Below, piece by piece: positions 34,592 to 43,430 of a stretch of 64,000 bases of DNA (position 1 is the stretch's first letter; every line of letters begins with the position of its first letter). A program made the position numbers and the translations under genes. Source of the DNA: Pseudobdellovibrionaceae bacterium. Lineage in GTDB: Bacteria > Bdellovibrionota > Bdellovibrionia > Bdellovibrionales > JAMPXM01. Where the stretch lies: contig JAJTYM010000003.1 of assembly GCA_021463345.1 (NCBI GenBank), forward strand, positions 54,773-118,772, read 5' to 3'. The notes beneath the pieces were generated by a model. It did not search any database and had not been told where the DNA came from. It saw only the letters and a program-made list of their open reading frames with translations.

Positions 34592-34639
34592 TTGGCCTCC
34601 TTTCTACAGATTCACGCGTATCAGACCCACTCTAAGGGC

Positions 34640-34657
34640 CCCAGAGTCACCTCTGGG
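34640..34657 (-). repeat. Hairpin between L10 leader and rplJ
   Basis: CCCAGAG and CTCTGGG flank a 4-nt loop (perfect 7-bp stem). It lies 49 nt upstream of the rplJ ATG and about 90 nt downstream of the L10 leader core, with no T tract, so it may be part of the leader fold rather than a terminator. Confidence 0.55.
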
Positions 34658-34744
34658 AAGCGCGGTGGAGGATGCCGTCCTGCTCCGAATACTGGTCCGA
34701 ATCAATTGACCGATTCCTGGAGATTCGAGTCGTCCTCGCCACAT

Positions 34745-34812
34745 CTCGGTAGGACCCCGCCGGCTGGCGGACTTAAGCAGACCTGACCGGCCTGCACCTA
34801 CTGTCTCTGATC
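34745..34812 (-). ncRNA. Ribosomal protein L10 leader (cis-regulatory RNA)
   Basis: On the minus strand the segment GACAGTAGGTGCAGG, then CTTAAGTCCGCC and finally GTCCTACCGAG, resembles the L10-leader core known from many bacteria. In that family L10(L12)4 binds a kink-turn and represses rplJL. AGTAGG can pair with CCTACC to close the structure. It lies in the 283-nt gap between rplA and rplJ, the expected place. Confidence 0.75.
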
Positions 34813-34874
34813 GCGAGTTAAAATTTTGTTCCAAAAAGACCGTCCTCGCGAACGATCTTCCACATTCCATTCTA

Positions 34875-35576
34875 TTAAGCGAGAAGACCTTGCGCCTGGG
34901 CGACATCGACCTTCACACCGGGGCCCATCGTCGAAGACACAACGATCTTCTGCAGATAGACGCCCTTAGCCGTCGCAGGCTTCGCTTTCACAACGGCACC
35001 CAACAAGGTGACGAAGTTTTCACGAAGCTTGTCGGGACCCATCGATTTACGGCCGATGCCGGCATGGATGATGCCGGTTTTGTCGACTCGAAAATCCAGT
35101 TTACCCTTCTTTTCAGCTGAAACCGTGTCGGCGACGTTCATCGTAACGGTACCGACTTTCGGGTTCGGCATGAGACCACGAGGCCCGAGGATCTTGGCGA
35201 CTTTCGAAACGGTCGCCATCATGTCCGGCGTCGCGATCGCCTTGTCGAATTCGAGCCAACCACCGTTGATCTTCTCGACCAGGTCATCAGCTCCGACGTA
35301 ATCCGCGCCGGCGCTCTTCGCCTCCTGCTCTTTCAAGCCCTTGGCGAAAACCAGGACGCGGACCGGCTTACCGAGACCGTGCGGAAGCGCGACCGCGCCG
35401 CGAACGGCCTGATCGGACTGCTTGGGATCGATACCGAGTTTGATGGCCACATCGATCGACTCATCGAACTTCGCAGTGGCCGTATCGATAGCGAGCTTCA
35501 CCGCATCAGCGATCGGAAGGTTTTTGATCGAATCCACTTTGTCTTTGGCCGCCGTATAGCGCTTATTGGTTGCCAT
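34875..35576 (-). CDS. rplA: 50S ribosomal protein L1
   Basis: L1 forms the mobile stalk at the E site and in E. coli represses rplKA. The 233 residues show [40 protein letters not shown] and [20 protein letters not shown] start 11 nt past rplK. Confidence 0.97.
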   Translation of the reverse strand: MATNKRYTAAKDKVDSIKNLPIADAVKLAIDTATAKFDESIDVAIKLGIDPKQSDQAVRGAVALPHGLGKPVRVLVFAKGLKEQEAKSAGADYVGADDLVEKINGGWLEFDKAIATPDMMATVSKVAKILGPRGLMPNPKVGTVTMNVADTVSAEKKGKLDFRVDKTGIIHAGIGRKSMGPDKLRENFVTLLGAVVKAKPATAKGVYLQKIVVSSTMGPGVKVDVAQAQGLLA

Positions 35577-35587
35577 TCACCACCACC

Positions 35588-36013
35588 TTATTCCTGAATC
35601 TCGAGGCCCATGCTGCGCGCCGTACCCACGACTTGCGACATAGCCGATTCGACTTTGAGGCAGTTGAGGTCGGGGAGCTTCAACGCCGCGATTTCCCTCA
35701 CCTGCTTCATATCCACCTTTCCGACTTTATCCTTCTGAGGCATTTTCGAGCCGCTCTGGATTTTCACGGCCTGCTTCAACAGGATGGAAACCGGGGGCGT
35801 CTTGGTGATGAAGGTAAACGACCGGTCCTGGTACACAGTAATGATGACGGGGATGACGGTATCGCCTTTTCCCTGCGTCCGAGCATTGAACTGCTTACAG
35901 AACTCCATGATGTTTACCCCATGCTGGCCGAGCGCCGGTCCCACGGGAGGCGCCGGATTGGCCTTCCCTGCCGGAATCTGGAGTTTGATCATTCCAGTTA
36001 CTTTTTTCGCCAT
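35588..36013 (-). CDS. rplK: 50S ribosomal protein L11
   Basis: L11 is at the GTPase-associated centre. The 141 residues contain [40 protein letters not shown], and an intact C-terminal RNA-binding domain ending in [12 protein letters not shown]. It lies between nusG and rplA. Confidence 0.97.
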   Translation of the reverse strand: MAKKVTGMIKLQIPAGKANPAPPVGPALGQHGVNIMEFCKQFNARTQGKGDTVIPVIITVYQDRSFTFITKTPPVSILLKQAVKIQSGSKMPQKDKVGKVDMKQVREIAALKLPDLNCLKVESAMSQVVGTARSMGLEIQE

Positions 36014-36077
36014 TACCCACTCCTACCATTCTCGAGAGACCCGACCATCGGGCTCCCTTCGGGGTCAAAAAACAAAC

Positions 36078-36605
36078 TTACTGCTTCTCGACCTGTATAA
36101 AGTCGAGCTCCACGGGAGTCGGGCGGCCGAAGATGCTCACGAGCACCTTCACCTTGCCTTTGTCCTCGTTAATCTCTTCGACCGTGCCGTTGAAATTGCT
36201 GAACGGACCGTCGATGACCGTGACGTTCTCGCCGAGCGCGAACTTCACTTTTTGCTTCGGTTTCTCGGCACCCAACGCCATTTGTTGGGTGACGCGAAGA
36301 ACTTCCTGTTCGGGAACCGGCGACGGCTTCTGACCGCCGATGAAACCCGTGACCTTGGAAGCGTTCTTCACCAAGTGCCAGCTCTCTTCATTGAGAGACA
36401 TCTGCACGAAAATGTAGCCGGGGAAGAACTTGCGCGAACGCGTCTGCTTCTGCCCTTTGACGAGTTCGACGACGTTTTCGGATGGGATGAGAATATCGCC
36501 GAAAAATGGTTCCTTCTTCAGCGACCGGATACGCTCTTCTATAGAGCTCTTCGCGGTGTTCTCACAACCCGTGTGTACGTTGACGATGTACCACTTTTTT
36601 TCCAC
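36078..36605 (-). CDS. nusG: Transcription antitermination protein NusG
   Basis: NusG binds RNA polymerase and links it to Rho or the ribosome. The 175-residue protein has the NGN domain (KWYIVNVHTGCENTAKSSIE, FFPGYIFVQMSLNEESWHLV) and a C-terminal KOW domain (NVTVIDGPFSNFNGTVEEI, then KVLVSIFGRPTPVELDFIQV). It follows secE, as is nearly universal. Confidence 0.97.
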   Translation of the reverse strand: MEKKWYIVNVHTGCENTAKSSIEERIRSLKKEPFFGDILIPSENVVELVKGQKQTRSRKFFPGYIFVQMSLNEESWHLVKNASKVTGFIGGQKPSPVPEQEVLRVTQQMALGAEKPKQKVKFALGENVTVIDGPFSNFNGTVEEINEDKGKVKVLVSIFGRPTPVELDFIQVEKQ

Positions 36606-36671
36606 TGACCATCCCCTAATCTAGACCCGCCAAACTCTCATTTCCCGAAAAAAACCCGTCTCCAGGCCCTC

Positions 36672-37061
36672 TTACAGGCTGAGAAGCGCGTCGATCGCGT
36701 AACTCGAGATGATGTCGAAACCACCAATCACGAAACCAGCGATGATCAACATGATGCAGACGACGATCGTCATCGCGACCGTATCTTTACGCGAGGGCCA
36801 CACGATCTTACGGAGTTCAGCGACGACTTCGTCAGCCCAAACCATCACCTTCCTGTTCAGCCTCAGCACCGCCGCGACGACAATGCCAAGCAAGACCGGG
36901 AGGCCGTGCAAAGTGAAATCGTTGTTGAATACGGCAACTAGACTGCCGCCGACCATACCCGCGATCGTTTGGACCAGCAGAGTCGTCACCAACCAAACCA
37001 GGATTCCGGTGACGATGATGCTCATGTCGATGATTCTGACGTTCGTGTTGGTGTTCTCCAT
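36672..37061 (-). CDS. secE: Preprotein translocase subunit SecE
   Basis: SecE clamps SecY in the inner membrane. The 129-residue protein has the conserved ELRKIVWPSRKDTV amphipathic helix followed by one transmembrane span (IVVCIMLIIAGFVIGGF). Two more hydrophobic segments precede it, as in E. coli-type SecE. ATG at 37061 with AGGA upstream; longer versions would run into tRNA-Trp. Confidence 0.94.
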   Translation of the reverse strand: MENTNTNVRIIDMSIIVTGILVWLVTTLLVQTIAGMVGGSLVAVFNNDFTLHGLPVLLGIVVAAVLRLNRKVMVWADEVVAELRKIVWPSRKDTVAMTIVVCIMLIIAGFVIGGFDIISSYAIDALLSL

Positions 37062-37142
37062 CAGCTTCCTACTGTCCCTCAGTCGGTTTTCCAACAAGCG
37101 AGCGCTCGTAAAAGTAGACGAGCACTCGTAAATAAAAAAATT

Positions 37143-37218
37143 TGGCAGGGCAGGAGGGACTCGAACCCCCAACCGACGGATTTGGAGTCCGTAACTCTAC
37201 CAATTGAGCTACTGCCCT
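37143..37218 (-). tRNA. tRNA-Trp (anticodon CCA)
   Basis: A 76-nt cloverleaf is visible with acceptor AGGGCAG/CTGCCCT, D-arm TAGCTCAATTGGTAGAG, anticodon loop ACTCCAAAT, T-loop GTTCGAGTCC, and an encoded 3' CCA. Its place between tuf and secE is the usual one. Confidence 0.96.
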
Positions 37219-37241
37219 GCACACGTTCGGAAAATCGCAGA

Positions 37242-37270
37242 TTATTAACTTTTATTTCGCAGAAAGACAA
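37242..37270 (-). promoter_or_regulatory. Promoter for tRNA-Trp-secE-nusG
   Basis: TTGTCT (37270-37265) and TAATAA (37247-37242) lie 17 bp apart on the minus strand. Transcription would start about 15 nt before the tRNA, after the tuf terminator. Confidence 0.6.
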
Positions 37271-37282
37271 ACTCTAAAATAC

Positions 37283-37311
37283 AAAAGGGACCTCCCTAAG
37301 GAAGGTCCCTG
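37283..37311 (-). terminator. Rho-independent terminator after tuf
   Basis: On the minus strand AGGGACCTTCC pairs with GGAGGTCCCT around a short loop, followed by TTTTG. It begins about 25 nt past the tuf stop. Confidence 0.85.
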
Positions 37312-37335
37312 CAGCATCAGGCTAAGCGCCCGATA

Positions 37336-38526
37336 TTACTCCACGATATCGACAACAACGCCGGCCCCGACCGTGCGACCACCCTCACGGATAGCGAAAC
37401 GGAGCTCTTTTTCCATCGCGATCGGCGCGATCAACTCGACACCCATTTCAACACGGTCACCGGGCATGACCATGTCTGTGCCTTCCTTCAGCGTCACAAC
37501 ACCCGTGACGTCGGTCGTACGGAAGTAGAACTGCGGACGATAACCGTTGAAGAAAGGCGTATGACGACCGCCCTCTTCTTTGGTGAGGATGTACGTTTCA
37601 GCTCTGAATTTCTTGTGCGGCTTGATCGTGCCAGGAGCGGCAAGAACTTGGCCACGCTCAACCTCTTCTTTTTTCGTACCGCGGAGCAAAACACCGCAGT
37701 TGTCGCCAGCGCGACCTTCGTCGAGGAGCTTCCGGAACATCTCGATACCCGTAACCGTCGTCTTCTGCGTCGTTTGGAGGCCGACGATTTCGACATCCTG
37801 ACCGACCTTGATGATACCGCGCTCGACACGTCCAGTAACGACCGTGCCACGACCAGAGATCGAGAACACGTCTTCGATCGGCATCAGGAACGGCTTGTCC
37901 ACGGCGCGCTCAGGCGTCGGGATGTAGCGATCGACTTCCGCCATCAACTTGAGGATCGCATCTTTGCCGATGTTCGGGTTGCGATCTTCGAGCGCGCAGA
38001 GGGCCGAGCCCTTCACGATCGGGATCTCATCGCCGGGGAACTCATACTTCGAGAGGAGTTCGCGGATCTCGAGTTCGACGAGGTCGAGGAGCTCCGGATC
38101 ATCGACCATGTCGACTTTGTTCATGAACACAACGATCGCCGGGACGCCGACCTGGCGGGCGAGCAAGATGTGTTCGCGCGTCTGCGGCATCGGACCGTCC
38201 GCAGCCGAGACGACGAGGATCGCGCCGTCCATCTGAGCGGCGCCAGTGATCATGTTTTTCACGTAGTCGGCGTGGCCGGGGCAGTCGACGTGCGCATAGT
38301 GGCGATTCGTCGTCTGGTACTCGACGTGCGACGTCGAGATCGTGATGCCGCGCTCTTTTTCTTCAGGAGCTTTATCGATCTGGTCGTAGGCCAGAGCCGT
38401 CGCGCCGCCTGTTTCCGCGAGAACTTTCGTGATCGCTGCCGTGAGCGACGTTTTGCCGTGGTCAACGTGACCGATAGTGCCGATGTTGACGTGCGGCTTA
38501 CTCCGGTCAAACTTCTCTTTTGCCAT
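37336..38526 (-). CDS. tuf: Elongation factor Tu
   Basis: EF-Tu brings aminoacyl-tRNA to the ribosome as a GTP complex. The 396 residues show [14 protein letters not shown] (G1), the switch-region [25 protein letters not shown] (G3), NKVDMVDD (G4) and SALCALE (G5). ATG at 38526 has AGGAGG 7 nt upstream; the frame stays open further upstream, but without family similarity. It is the only tuf in the window, placed in the tRNA cluster as for tufB of E. coli. Confidence 0.98.
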   Translation of the reverse strand: MAKEKFDRSKPHVNIGTIGHVDHGKTSLTAAITKVLAETGGATALAYDQIDKAPEEKERGITISTSHVEYQTTNRHYAHVDCPGHADYVKNMITGAAQMDGAILVVSAADGPMPQTREHILLARQVGVPAIVVFMNKVDMVDDPELLDLVELEIRELLSKYEFPGDEIPIVKGSALCALEDRNPNIGKDAILKLMAEVDRYIPTPERAVDKPFLMPIEDVFSISGRGTVVTGRVERGIIKVGQDVEIVGLQTTQKTTVTGIEMFRKLLDEGRAGDNCGVLLRGTKKEEVERGQVLAAPGTIKPHKKFRAETYILTKEEGGRHTPFFNGYRPQFYFRTTDVTGVVTLKEGTDMVMPGDRVEMGVELIAPIAMEKELRFAIREGGRTVGAGVVVDIVE

Positions 38527-38656
38527 GAATTGTCCTCCTGAAAGACAAAAATAAAGCGACAAACCCAATCAATAAGGCGACCCGCAATTCTTATGCGGTT
38601 TCTACTCAAAAAGCATCCAGTTTTCGCCCATTCCCCATTGTCCAGCCAAAGGAAAA

Positions 38657-38731
38657 TGGAGCCCATGGGGGGACTCGAACCCCCGACCTCACCCTTACCA
38701 AGGGTGTGCTCTACCCCTGAGCCACATGGGC
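38657..38731 (-). tRNA. tRNA-Thr (anticodon GGT)
   Basis: A 75-nt cloverleaf with acceptor GCCCATG/CATGGGC, D-arm GGCTCAGGGGTAGAGC, anticodon loop CTTGGTAAG, T-loop GTTCGAGTC and encoded CCA. Directly upstream of tuf. Confidence 0.96.
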
Positions 38732-38735
38732 GAAT

Positions 38736-38812
38736 TGGAGCGGGAGACGGGTCTCGAACCCGCAACCCTCAGCTTGGAAGGCTGATACTCTAGCCAATTG
38801 AGCTACTCCCGC
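38736..38812 (-). tRNA. tRNA-Gly (anticodon TCC)
   Basis: A 77-nt cloverleaf with acceptor GCGGGAG/CTCCCGC, anticodon loop CTTCCAAG, T-arm GCGGGTTCGAGACCCGT and encoded CCA. Four nt separate it from tRNA-Thr(GGT). Confidence 0.96.
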
Positions 38813-38866
38813 CCGAGCGAACTGTCCTACTGCATAAGGCGACCCGATACAAAACCGGCATAAAGT

Positions 38867-38951
38867 TGGTGGAGAGGGCAGGATTCGAACCTGCGAAGGC
38901 ATAGCCAGCAGATTTACAGTCTGCCCCCGTTGGCCACTTGGGTACCTCTCC
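38867..38951 (-). tRNA. tRNA-Tyr (anticodon GTA)
   Basis: An 85-nt class II tRNA with acceptor GGAGAGG/CCTCTCC, anticodon loop ACTGTAAAT, a long variable arm, T-arm GCAGGTTCGAATCCTGC and encoded CCA. Confidence 0.96.
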
Positions 38952-38999
38952 CCACGACGAACACCGATCACTGTATCAACCAAGGCACTCAAGTCGGAA

Positions 39000-39072
39000 A
39001 GCTGGCAATGGGACTCGAACCCGCAACCTGCTGATTACAAATCAGCTGCTCTACCAATTGAGCTATGCCAGC
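39000..39072 (-). tRNA. tRNA-Thr (anticodon TGT), CCA not encoded
   Basis: A 73-nt cloverleaf with acceptor GCTGGCA/TGCCAGC, D-arm TAGCTCAATTGGTAGAGC, anticodon loop ATTTGTAAT, T-arm GCGGGTTCGAGTCCCAT and discriminator T. The next three bases are TTC, so the CCA end must be added by tRNA nucleotidyltransferase, unlike the four other tRNAs of this cluster. Confidence 0.94.
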
Positions 39073-39208
39073 ACAAACAAGTCCCGGCCCTTTGCAGAGT
39101 CTTTAAAAGCTCTGTTATTCCGCATAATTCACGTCCAATCGATCGACTACGGATCAGATCGGAGACATGCAGAAAAAAAGACGAGTCTCCTCTATACAGT
39201 AATCGTGA

Positions 39209-39237
39209 GATGTACTCAGACGCCGAAAGCCAGTCAA
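39209..39237 (-). promoter_or_regulatory. Possible promoter of the tRNA-tuf operon
   Basis: TTGACT (39237-39232) and TACATC (39214-39209) are 17 bp apart on the minus strand, after the rlmB stop and about 135 bp before tRNA-Thr(TGT). The -10 match is weak. Confidence 0.4.
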
Positions 39238-39252
39238 AGAGAATTTCTGAAA

Positions 39253-40104
39253 CTATTGAGGATTTCCGAACTGACGGCACGTCTCAACGAGCGCCATCGC
39301 GGCCGCGATCGACGCATTGTAACTCGAGCCGAGCGGCACCTGCGGCAAACGCACAAGCTCATCACAAAGGCGCTCCGTGGAAACACGCAGACCCTTGTCT
39401 TCGGAGCCGATCACCCAGGCGACCTTCTCAGGGAGCTTGAGATCATAAGGGCGCGATTTCCCGCTCTCGGCGAGACCATAAACCCAAAAACCGATGTCTT
39501 TAAGTCTCTGAAAAGGCGGGCCGAAATTCACGTGTTGCTCCACAGCGACATGCTCGGCGCCGCCACTGGCGATCTTGCACACCGTCGGCGTCAAACCCAC
39601 GGCGCGATCCTCCGGAATCAGAATCCCGCTCACGCCCGTGAGCCATGCCGTGCGCAGTATGGAGCCCAGATTATGCGGGTCTTCGATGCCGTCGAGGACG
39701 AGGATCAGACTTCGTCCCGGCTTTGCTAGCTCGCCCCACTCGAGGGACGGGCCCTCAGTGAGGCGGATGGCGACCCCCTGGTGGCCGGAGCCGAGGGGCG
39801 CGAGCTGTTCCATCGAACGCGTCTGGATCTCGATCTCCATGTTCCGCAGCAGATCAGCCATCTCACGATGCTGCTCGGAGTGCTCCCAATCAGGACGGAA
39901 CAAGACGTCCGCGATCGCGTGCGGGCGAACCTTCACCGCCTCCATGCAGGAGTGGAGACCGATCACCCAACGCCCGCTCGCGTGGAACGCCTCAGGCCTC
40001 GTCCGCGCCTGGAGCGACCGGCGCGGACGATCCGACGGCGCGCGGGCGGATGGTCCACGACGATCGCCGGCCCTGGATTTCGGCGGCGGGCCACGACGCT
40101 TCAT
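39253..40104 (-). CDS. rlmB: 23S rRNA 2'-O-methyltransferase of the RlmB/SpoU family
   Basis: Family members methylate the 2'-OH of G2251 in 23S rRNA using SAM and a trefoil-knot fold. The 283 residues have an N-terminal basic Pro/Arg tail, a substrate-binding domain (about 45-115), and the SpoU motifs LDGIEDPHNLGSILRTA, WVIGSEDKGLR and LPQVPLGSSYNASIAAAMAL. RlmB is the best fit, though a closely related tRNA or rRNA target cannot be excluded. Its ATG overlaps the pyrF stop by 4 nt. Confidence 0.85.
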   Translation of the reverse strand: MKRRGPPPKSRAGDRRGPSARAPSDRPRRSLQARTRPEAFHASGRWVIGLHSCMEAVKVRPHAIADVLFRPDWEHSEQHREMADLLRNMEIEIQTRSMEQLAPLGSGHQGVAIRLTEGPSLEWGELAKPGRSLILVLDGIEDPHNLGSILRTAWLTGVSGILIPEDRAVGLTPTVCKIASGGAEHVAVEQHVNFGPPFQRLKDIGFWVYGLAESGKSRPYDLKLPEKVAWVIGSEDKGLRVSTERLCDELVRLPQVPLGSSYNASIAAAMALVETCRQFGNPQ

Positions 40105-40820
40105 GCGAGCACCAAACGGCCGTCCCCAGCCAAATCCGCGAGCACGCGTTCGGCGGCGGCGACCGGGTCGGCCGCATCCACGATCGGACGCCCCACGACG
40201 AGGGCCGAAGCGCCGAGTTCGATGGCCTGACGGGGGCCCAGCACGCGTTTTTGGTCGCCCTTCTCATCGCCAGGCGAACGGATGCCCGGCGTGACAAGAA
40301 ACGCGCTCTCCGCGCGCGCGCGGAGAGCGGCGACTTCTTCCGGCGAGCAAACAAGTCCCGTGATCCCGCTTTCGACCGCCATGTCGCAAAGATCGCGCAC
40401 CTGGTCCGCGATCGGAACCGCGCGCAAGTGCGGCGGCATGGTTTCGGCGCTGAAACTGGTGAGAACCGTCACCGCAAGGACCTTGAACGGGCGCTTCGAG
40501 TTCAGCTCTTTTTCGACCCGCGCCAAGCGCGCGAGCGCCTCGGGCCCCGCCCAGCCGTGCACGGTCGCGAGCGTCGCGCCGGCAGCGAACGTCGCGCGCA
40601 AGGCCGACTCCATCGTGTTCGGGATATCAAGATACTTGTTGTCGACGAACACGGGCGCTTGCCTGGCGAGCTCGCTCACGAGCCCCGCTCCGTAGCGCAC
40701 GGAAAGCCGCGGCCCGATCTTGAACGCGCCGACTTTGGGGCTCAAACTTCGCGCGAGCTCCAGACAACGCTCGCCCGTATCGACGTCCAAAGCCACGATG
40801 ATCGGATTCTTCAGGTTCAT
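40101..40820 (-). CDS. pyrF: Orotidine 5'-phosphate decarboxylase
   Basis: PyrF makes UMP from OMP, the last step of pyrimidine synthesis. The 239-residue protein shows the catalytic Lys/Asp set in VFVDNKYLDIPNT (DxKxxD intact), VHGWAGPEAL, and the phosphate-binding end VTPGIRSPGDEKGDQKRV with ALVVGRPIVDA. ATG at 40820 was preferred to a GTG one codon upstream. It overlaps rlmB by 4 nt and lies 11 nt after the outer-membrane protein gene. Confidence 0.93.
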   Translation of the reverse strand: MNLKNPIIVALDVDTGERCLELARSLSPKVGAFKIGPRLSVRYGAGLVSELARQAPVFVDNKYLDIPNTMESALRATFAAGATLATVHGWAGPEALARLARVEKELNSKRPFKVLAVTVLTSFSAETMPPHLRAVPIADQVRDLCDMAVESGITGLVCSPEEVAALRARAESAFLVTPGIRSPGDEKGDQKRVLGPRQAIELGASALVVGRPIVDAADPVAAAERVLADLAGDGRLVLA

Positions 40821-40831
40821 CACGCCACCCG

Positions 40832-41416
40832 CTAGAAGATAAAGCCCAGCACCAGTTTCGAAACGAATGCGTACGGATTTTTCGAGATGGTGGAAGTGGT
40901 AACGCCATTGGTTTGCGCCGCCGACTTTTCCAGGCCCGAACCCCAGTACATGAGCGAAGGCCCCCAGTAACCGTTGCCGAACATGAAATTGTAGCCCGCT
41001 TCGACGGAATAGTAATAGGAGTCGTCCTTCACGGTCCCCATCTCCGAGTCACGGAATTCGCGCATGGCAAAGCCAGCGCTCCCCATGAATTTGAAGCCCG
41101 ACGCCTCGTAACCGTTGAGGTAATAACCGAGCGACAACCCGTACAAACTCGTTGGCGCCGTCCTTACGCCGATGTTGCCGCCGACCGAAACGGAGCTGCC
41201 GAAAGCCGACTCACCGCCATTGAAATACCCTTCAAGGCCGGCGTGATAAGTTTCAGCGAAGTAATAGCGAGCCGCCAATCCCGCCTCGTTATCCTCGGTC
41301 CCCCACGCGAGAGAAGCGAGCGGGCCGGACCACTCGGCCTCCATGCCCCATGCGCCGTACGTGGGACGAGCGATCGAACCCAAAAGGAACAGCGAAATGA
41401 AAATCAGCTGGCTCAC
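40832..41416 (-). CDS. Predicted outer-membrane beta-barrel protein, unknown function
   Basis: The 194-residue product has a signal peptide (LIFISLFLLGSIARPTYGA) and then alternating aromatic/polar strands (ARYYFAETYHAGLEGYF, SYYYSVEAGYNFMF, YAFVSKLVLGFIF) with a C-terminal Phe, the pattern of small outer-membrane barrels. I do not recognise a named family. The GTG start overlaps the proS stop by 4 nt, so it is coupled to proS, although a barrel has no obvious link to it. Confidence 0.65.
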   Translation of the reverse strand: MSQLIFISLFLLGSIARPTYGAWGMEAEWSGPLASLAWGTEDNEAGLAARYYFAETYHAGLEGYFNGGESAFGSSVSVGGNIGVRTAPTSLYGLSLGYYLNGYEASGFKFMGSAGFAMREFRDSEMGTVKDDSYYYSVEAGYNFMFGNGYWGPSLMYWGSGLEKSAAQTNGVTTSTISKNPYAFVSKLVLGFIF

Positions 41417-43203
41417 GCGCGCGCCCCCGCCTTTTTCATTTGCGTGGCCATGCTCGCGACGGCTTCGACCGCGTCTTCGAGCTTCACCTTCCGCATTTCC
41501 TTGGTCTTGCGCGTGATGACCTCGACTTCACCGTTGGCGAGGCCACGGCCGCCGATGTTGATCCGGATCGGCATGCCGAGGAGATCGGCGTCTTTGAACT
41601 TCACGCCCGGGCGCTCGACCCGGTCATCCATGAAAACGTCGAGCCCGCGCGCCCCGAGATCCCGGTAAACGATTTCCGCGCTTTGCAGGACTTCGGGGTT
41701 GTCGGGATCCAGAACGACTATGTGCACGTGGAAAGGCGCGATGCCGATCGGCCAAGCGATGCCGTCCTTGTCGTGAGCTTGCTCGATCGCCGCCTGCACC
41801 GTGCGCGAAACGCCGATGCCGTAACAGCCCATCTCGATCGGATGGTTCGAGCCGTCCTCCTTGAGGAACGTCGCACCCATCGCTTTCGAATACGTCGCGC
41901 CCAGATAGAAGACGTGACCGACCTCGATCCCGCGCATCGATTTGTACGCGCCATCGCATTTCGGGCATTTGTCGCCGACTTTCGCCATGCGGATATCGGC
42001 GATCTTCGTCGCCTTGAAATCGCGGCCGATGTTGACGTTCTTCAGATGGAAGGCGTCCTTGTTGGCGCCAACGATGAAGTTCTTGAGGTCGGCCACGCCC
42101 GTGTCCATGTAGACCGGAATGTCCAGGCCGACGGGGCCGCAGCTGCCCGGCCAAGCGCCGGTCACCTCCTTCACCTCCTTCTCTGTGAGAAGCAGAGGAG
42201 AATTCACGAGGCCCAACGCGTTTTTGAGTTTGATCGGGTTCACTTCGTCCGAACCGCGCAAGAGCACGGCGACCGGACTCAGCCCTCCGCTCTCCGGGAC
42301 ACCGCCATCGCCCCCCAACCGCCCGTCCCGCGGACCCTCTCCGGCCGCGAAGAACATCGTCTTGACGAGTTCGCGCTCCGGGACGCCCGTGGCTTTGGAA
42401 AGAGCGCCTATCGATTTGAGGTTCGGCGTGGCGAACTCTTCCATCGGCTTCAAGCCCGCTTCGCCCGAGGCGCGCGGAGCTTCGTCGAGGGCCGGCGCGA
42501 CCTCGATGTTCGCGGCGAAATCGCACGTGTCGCAGACCATGAGATGGTCCTCGCCAGCCTCGGCGAGAACCTGGAACTCGTGCGTTTTGCTGCCGCCGAT
42601 ATTGCCGGCGTCGGCTTCGACGATACGGTACCGAAGACCCAAACGATCGAAGATCGCCTTGTAGCCGTCGTACATCAAGTCATAGCTTTTCAAAGCGCCG
42701 GCCGGATCCGGGTCGAAGCTGTAAGCGTCCTTCATGATGAACTCGCGGCCGCGCATGAGGCCGAAACGCGGGCGAATCTCGTCGCGATACTTCGTTTGGA
42801 TCTGATAGAGGTTCGCCGGCATGTCGCGATAGCTCTTGATGTCCTTGCGGATGTAGTCGGTGACGACTTCTTCGTGCGTGGCACCCAAACAGAACTCATG
42901 GCCGTTGCGGTTCTCGAACTTGAGAAGGCCGTCGCCCATCTCCGACCAGCGGCCAGTCTCTCTCCAGAGCTCGGCCGGATGGACCATCGGCATGAGGACC
43001 TCCTGACAACCACGCTTGTCGAGTTCCTCGCGGATGATGGTCTCAAGCTTGCGGATCGCGCGCAGCGCGAGGTTACCGTACGTGTAGATGCCAGGCGCGA
43101 CTTTGCGGATGAGGCCCGCGCGCACCATGAGTTGGTGACTCGGGATCTCGGCGTCGGCCGGCGCGTCTTTCAAGGTGTACAGGTACGACTTGGACCATTT
43201 CAT
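41413..43203 (-). CDS. proS: Prolyl-tRNA synthetase (bacterial type with editing domain)
   Basis: ProS charges tRNA-Pro. The 596 residues contain class II motifs (RAGLIRKVAPGIYTYGNLAL, TKYRDEIRPRFGLMRGREF as motif 2, GCYGIGVSRTVQAAIEQAHD as motif 3), the inserted YbaK-like editing domain (about 225-400), and the anticodon domain (FHVHIVVLDPDNPEV onward). The editing domain carries an extra Gly/Pro-rich stretch at about 288-310 (GEGPRDGRLGGDGGVPESGG) where most relatives have a short loop. First gene of a proS-barrel-pyrF-rlmB operon with coupled overlaps. Confidence 0.96.
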   Translation of the reverse strand: MKWSKSYLYTLKDAPADAEIPSHQLMVRAGLIRKVAPGIYTYGNLALRAIRKLETIIREELDKRGCQEVLMPMVHPAELWRETGRWSEMGDGLLKFENRNGHEFCLGATHEEVVTDYIRKDIKSYRDMPANLYQIQTKYRDEIRPRFGLMRGREFIMKDAYSFDPDPAGALKSYDLMYDGYKAIFDRLGLRYRIVEADAGNIGGSKTHEFQVLAEAGEDHLMVCDTCDFAANIEVAPALDEAPRASGEAGLKPMEEFATPNLKSIGALSKATGVPERELVKTMFFAAGEGPRDGRLGGDGGVPESGGLSPVAVLLRGSDEVNPIKLKNALGLVNSPLLLTEKEVKEVTGAWPGSCGPVGLDIPVYMDTGVADLKNFIVGANKDAFHLKNVNIGRDFKATKIADIRMAKVGDKCPKCDGAYKSMRGIEVGHVFYLGATYSKAMGATFLKEDGSNHPIEMGCYGIGVSRTVQAAIEQAHDKDGIAWPIGIAPFHVHIVVLDPDNPEVLQSAEIVYRDLGARGLDVFMDDRVERPGVKFKDADLLGMPIRINIGGRGLANGEVEVITRKTKEMRKVKLEDAVEAVASMATQMKKAGARA

Positions 43204-43430
43204 CGGGACCGCCTTTTCGAGCTCCGATCACGCGGGAACGCAGCGCGCGAACCGCGTTATGCTACGAAAGGCGAGGCGAGATGGTCAAGAAATGCGGGAC
43301 TAAAAGAGAAGGCGGCGCCCGCATGGCTCGCTTGAGCGGGTGGCTCCGCGCTCCCCGCTTCGAACAGGGCGTTGGCGATGAGCGGAAGGGCATGGCGCGG
43401 GCCATCGGGAACGGCCGCCCCCGGCTCCGC

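Noticed and set aside
37062..37172. Longer N-terminus for secE
   Set aside because: It would run into tRNA-Trp, and the added residues read the tRNA sequence; the ATG at 37061 has a ribosome site.
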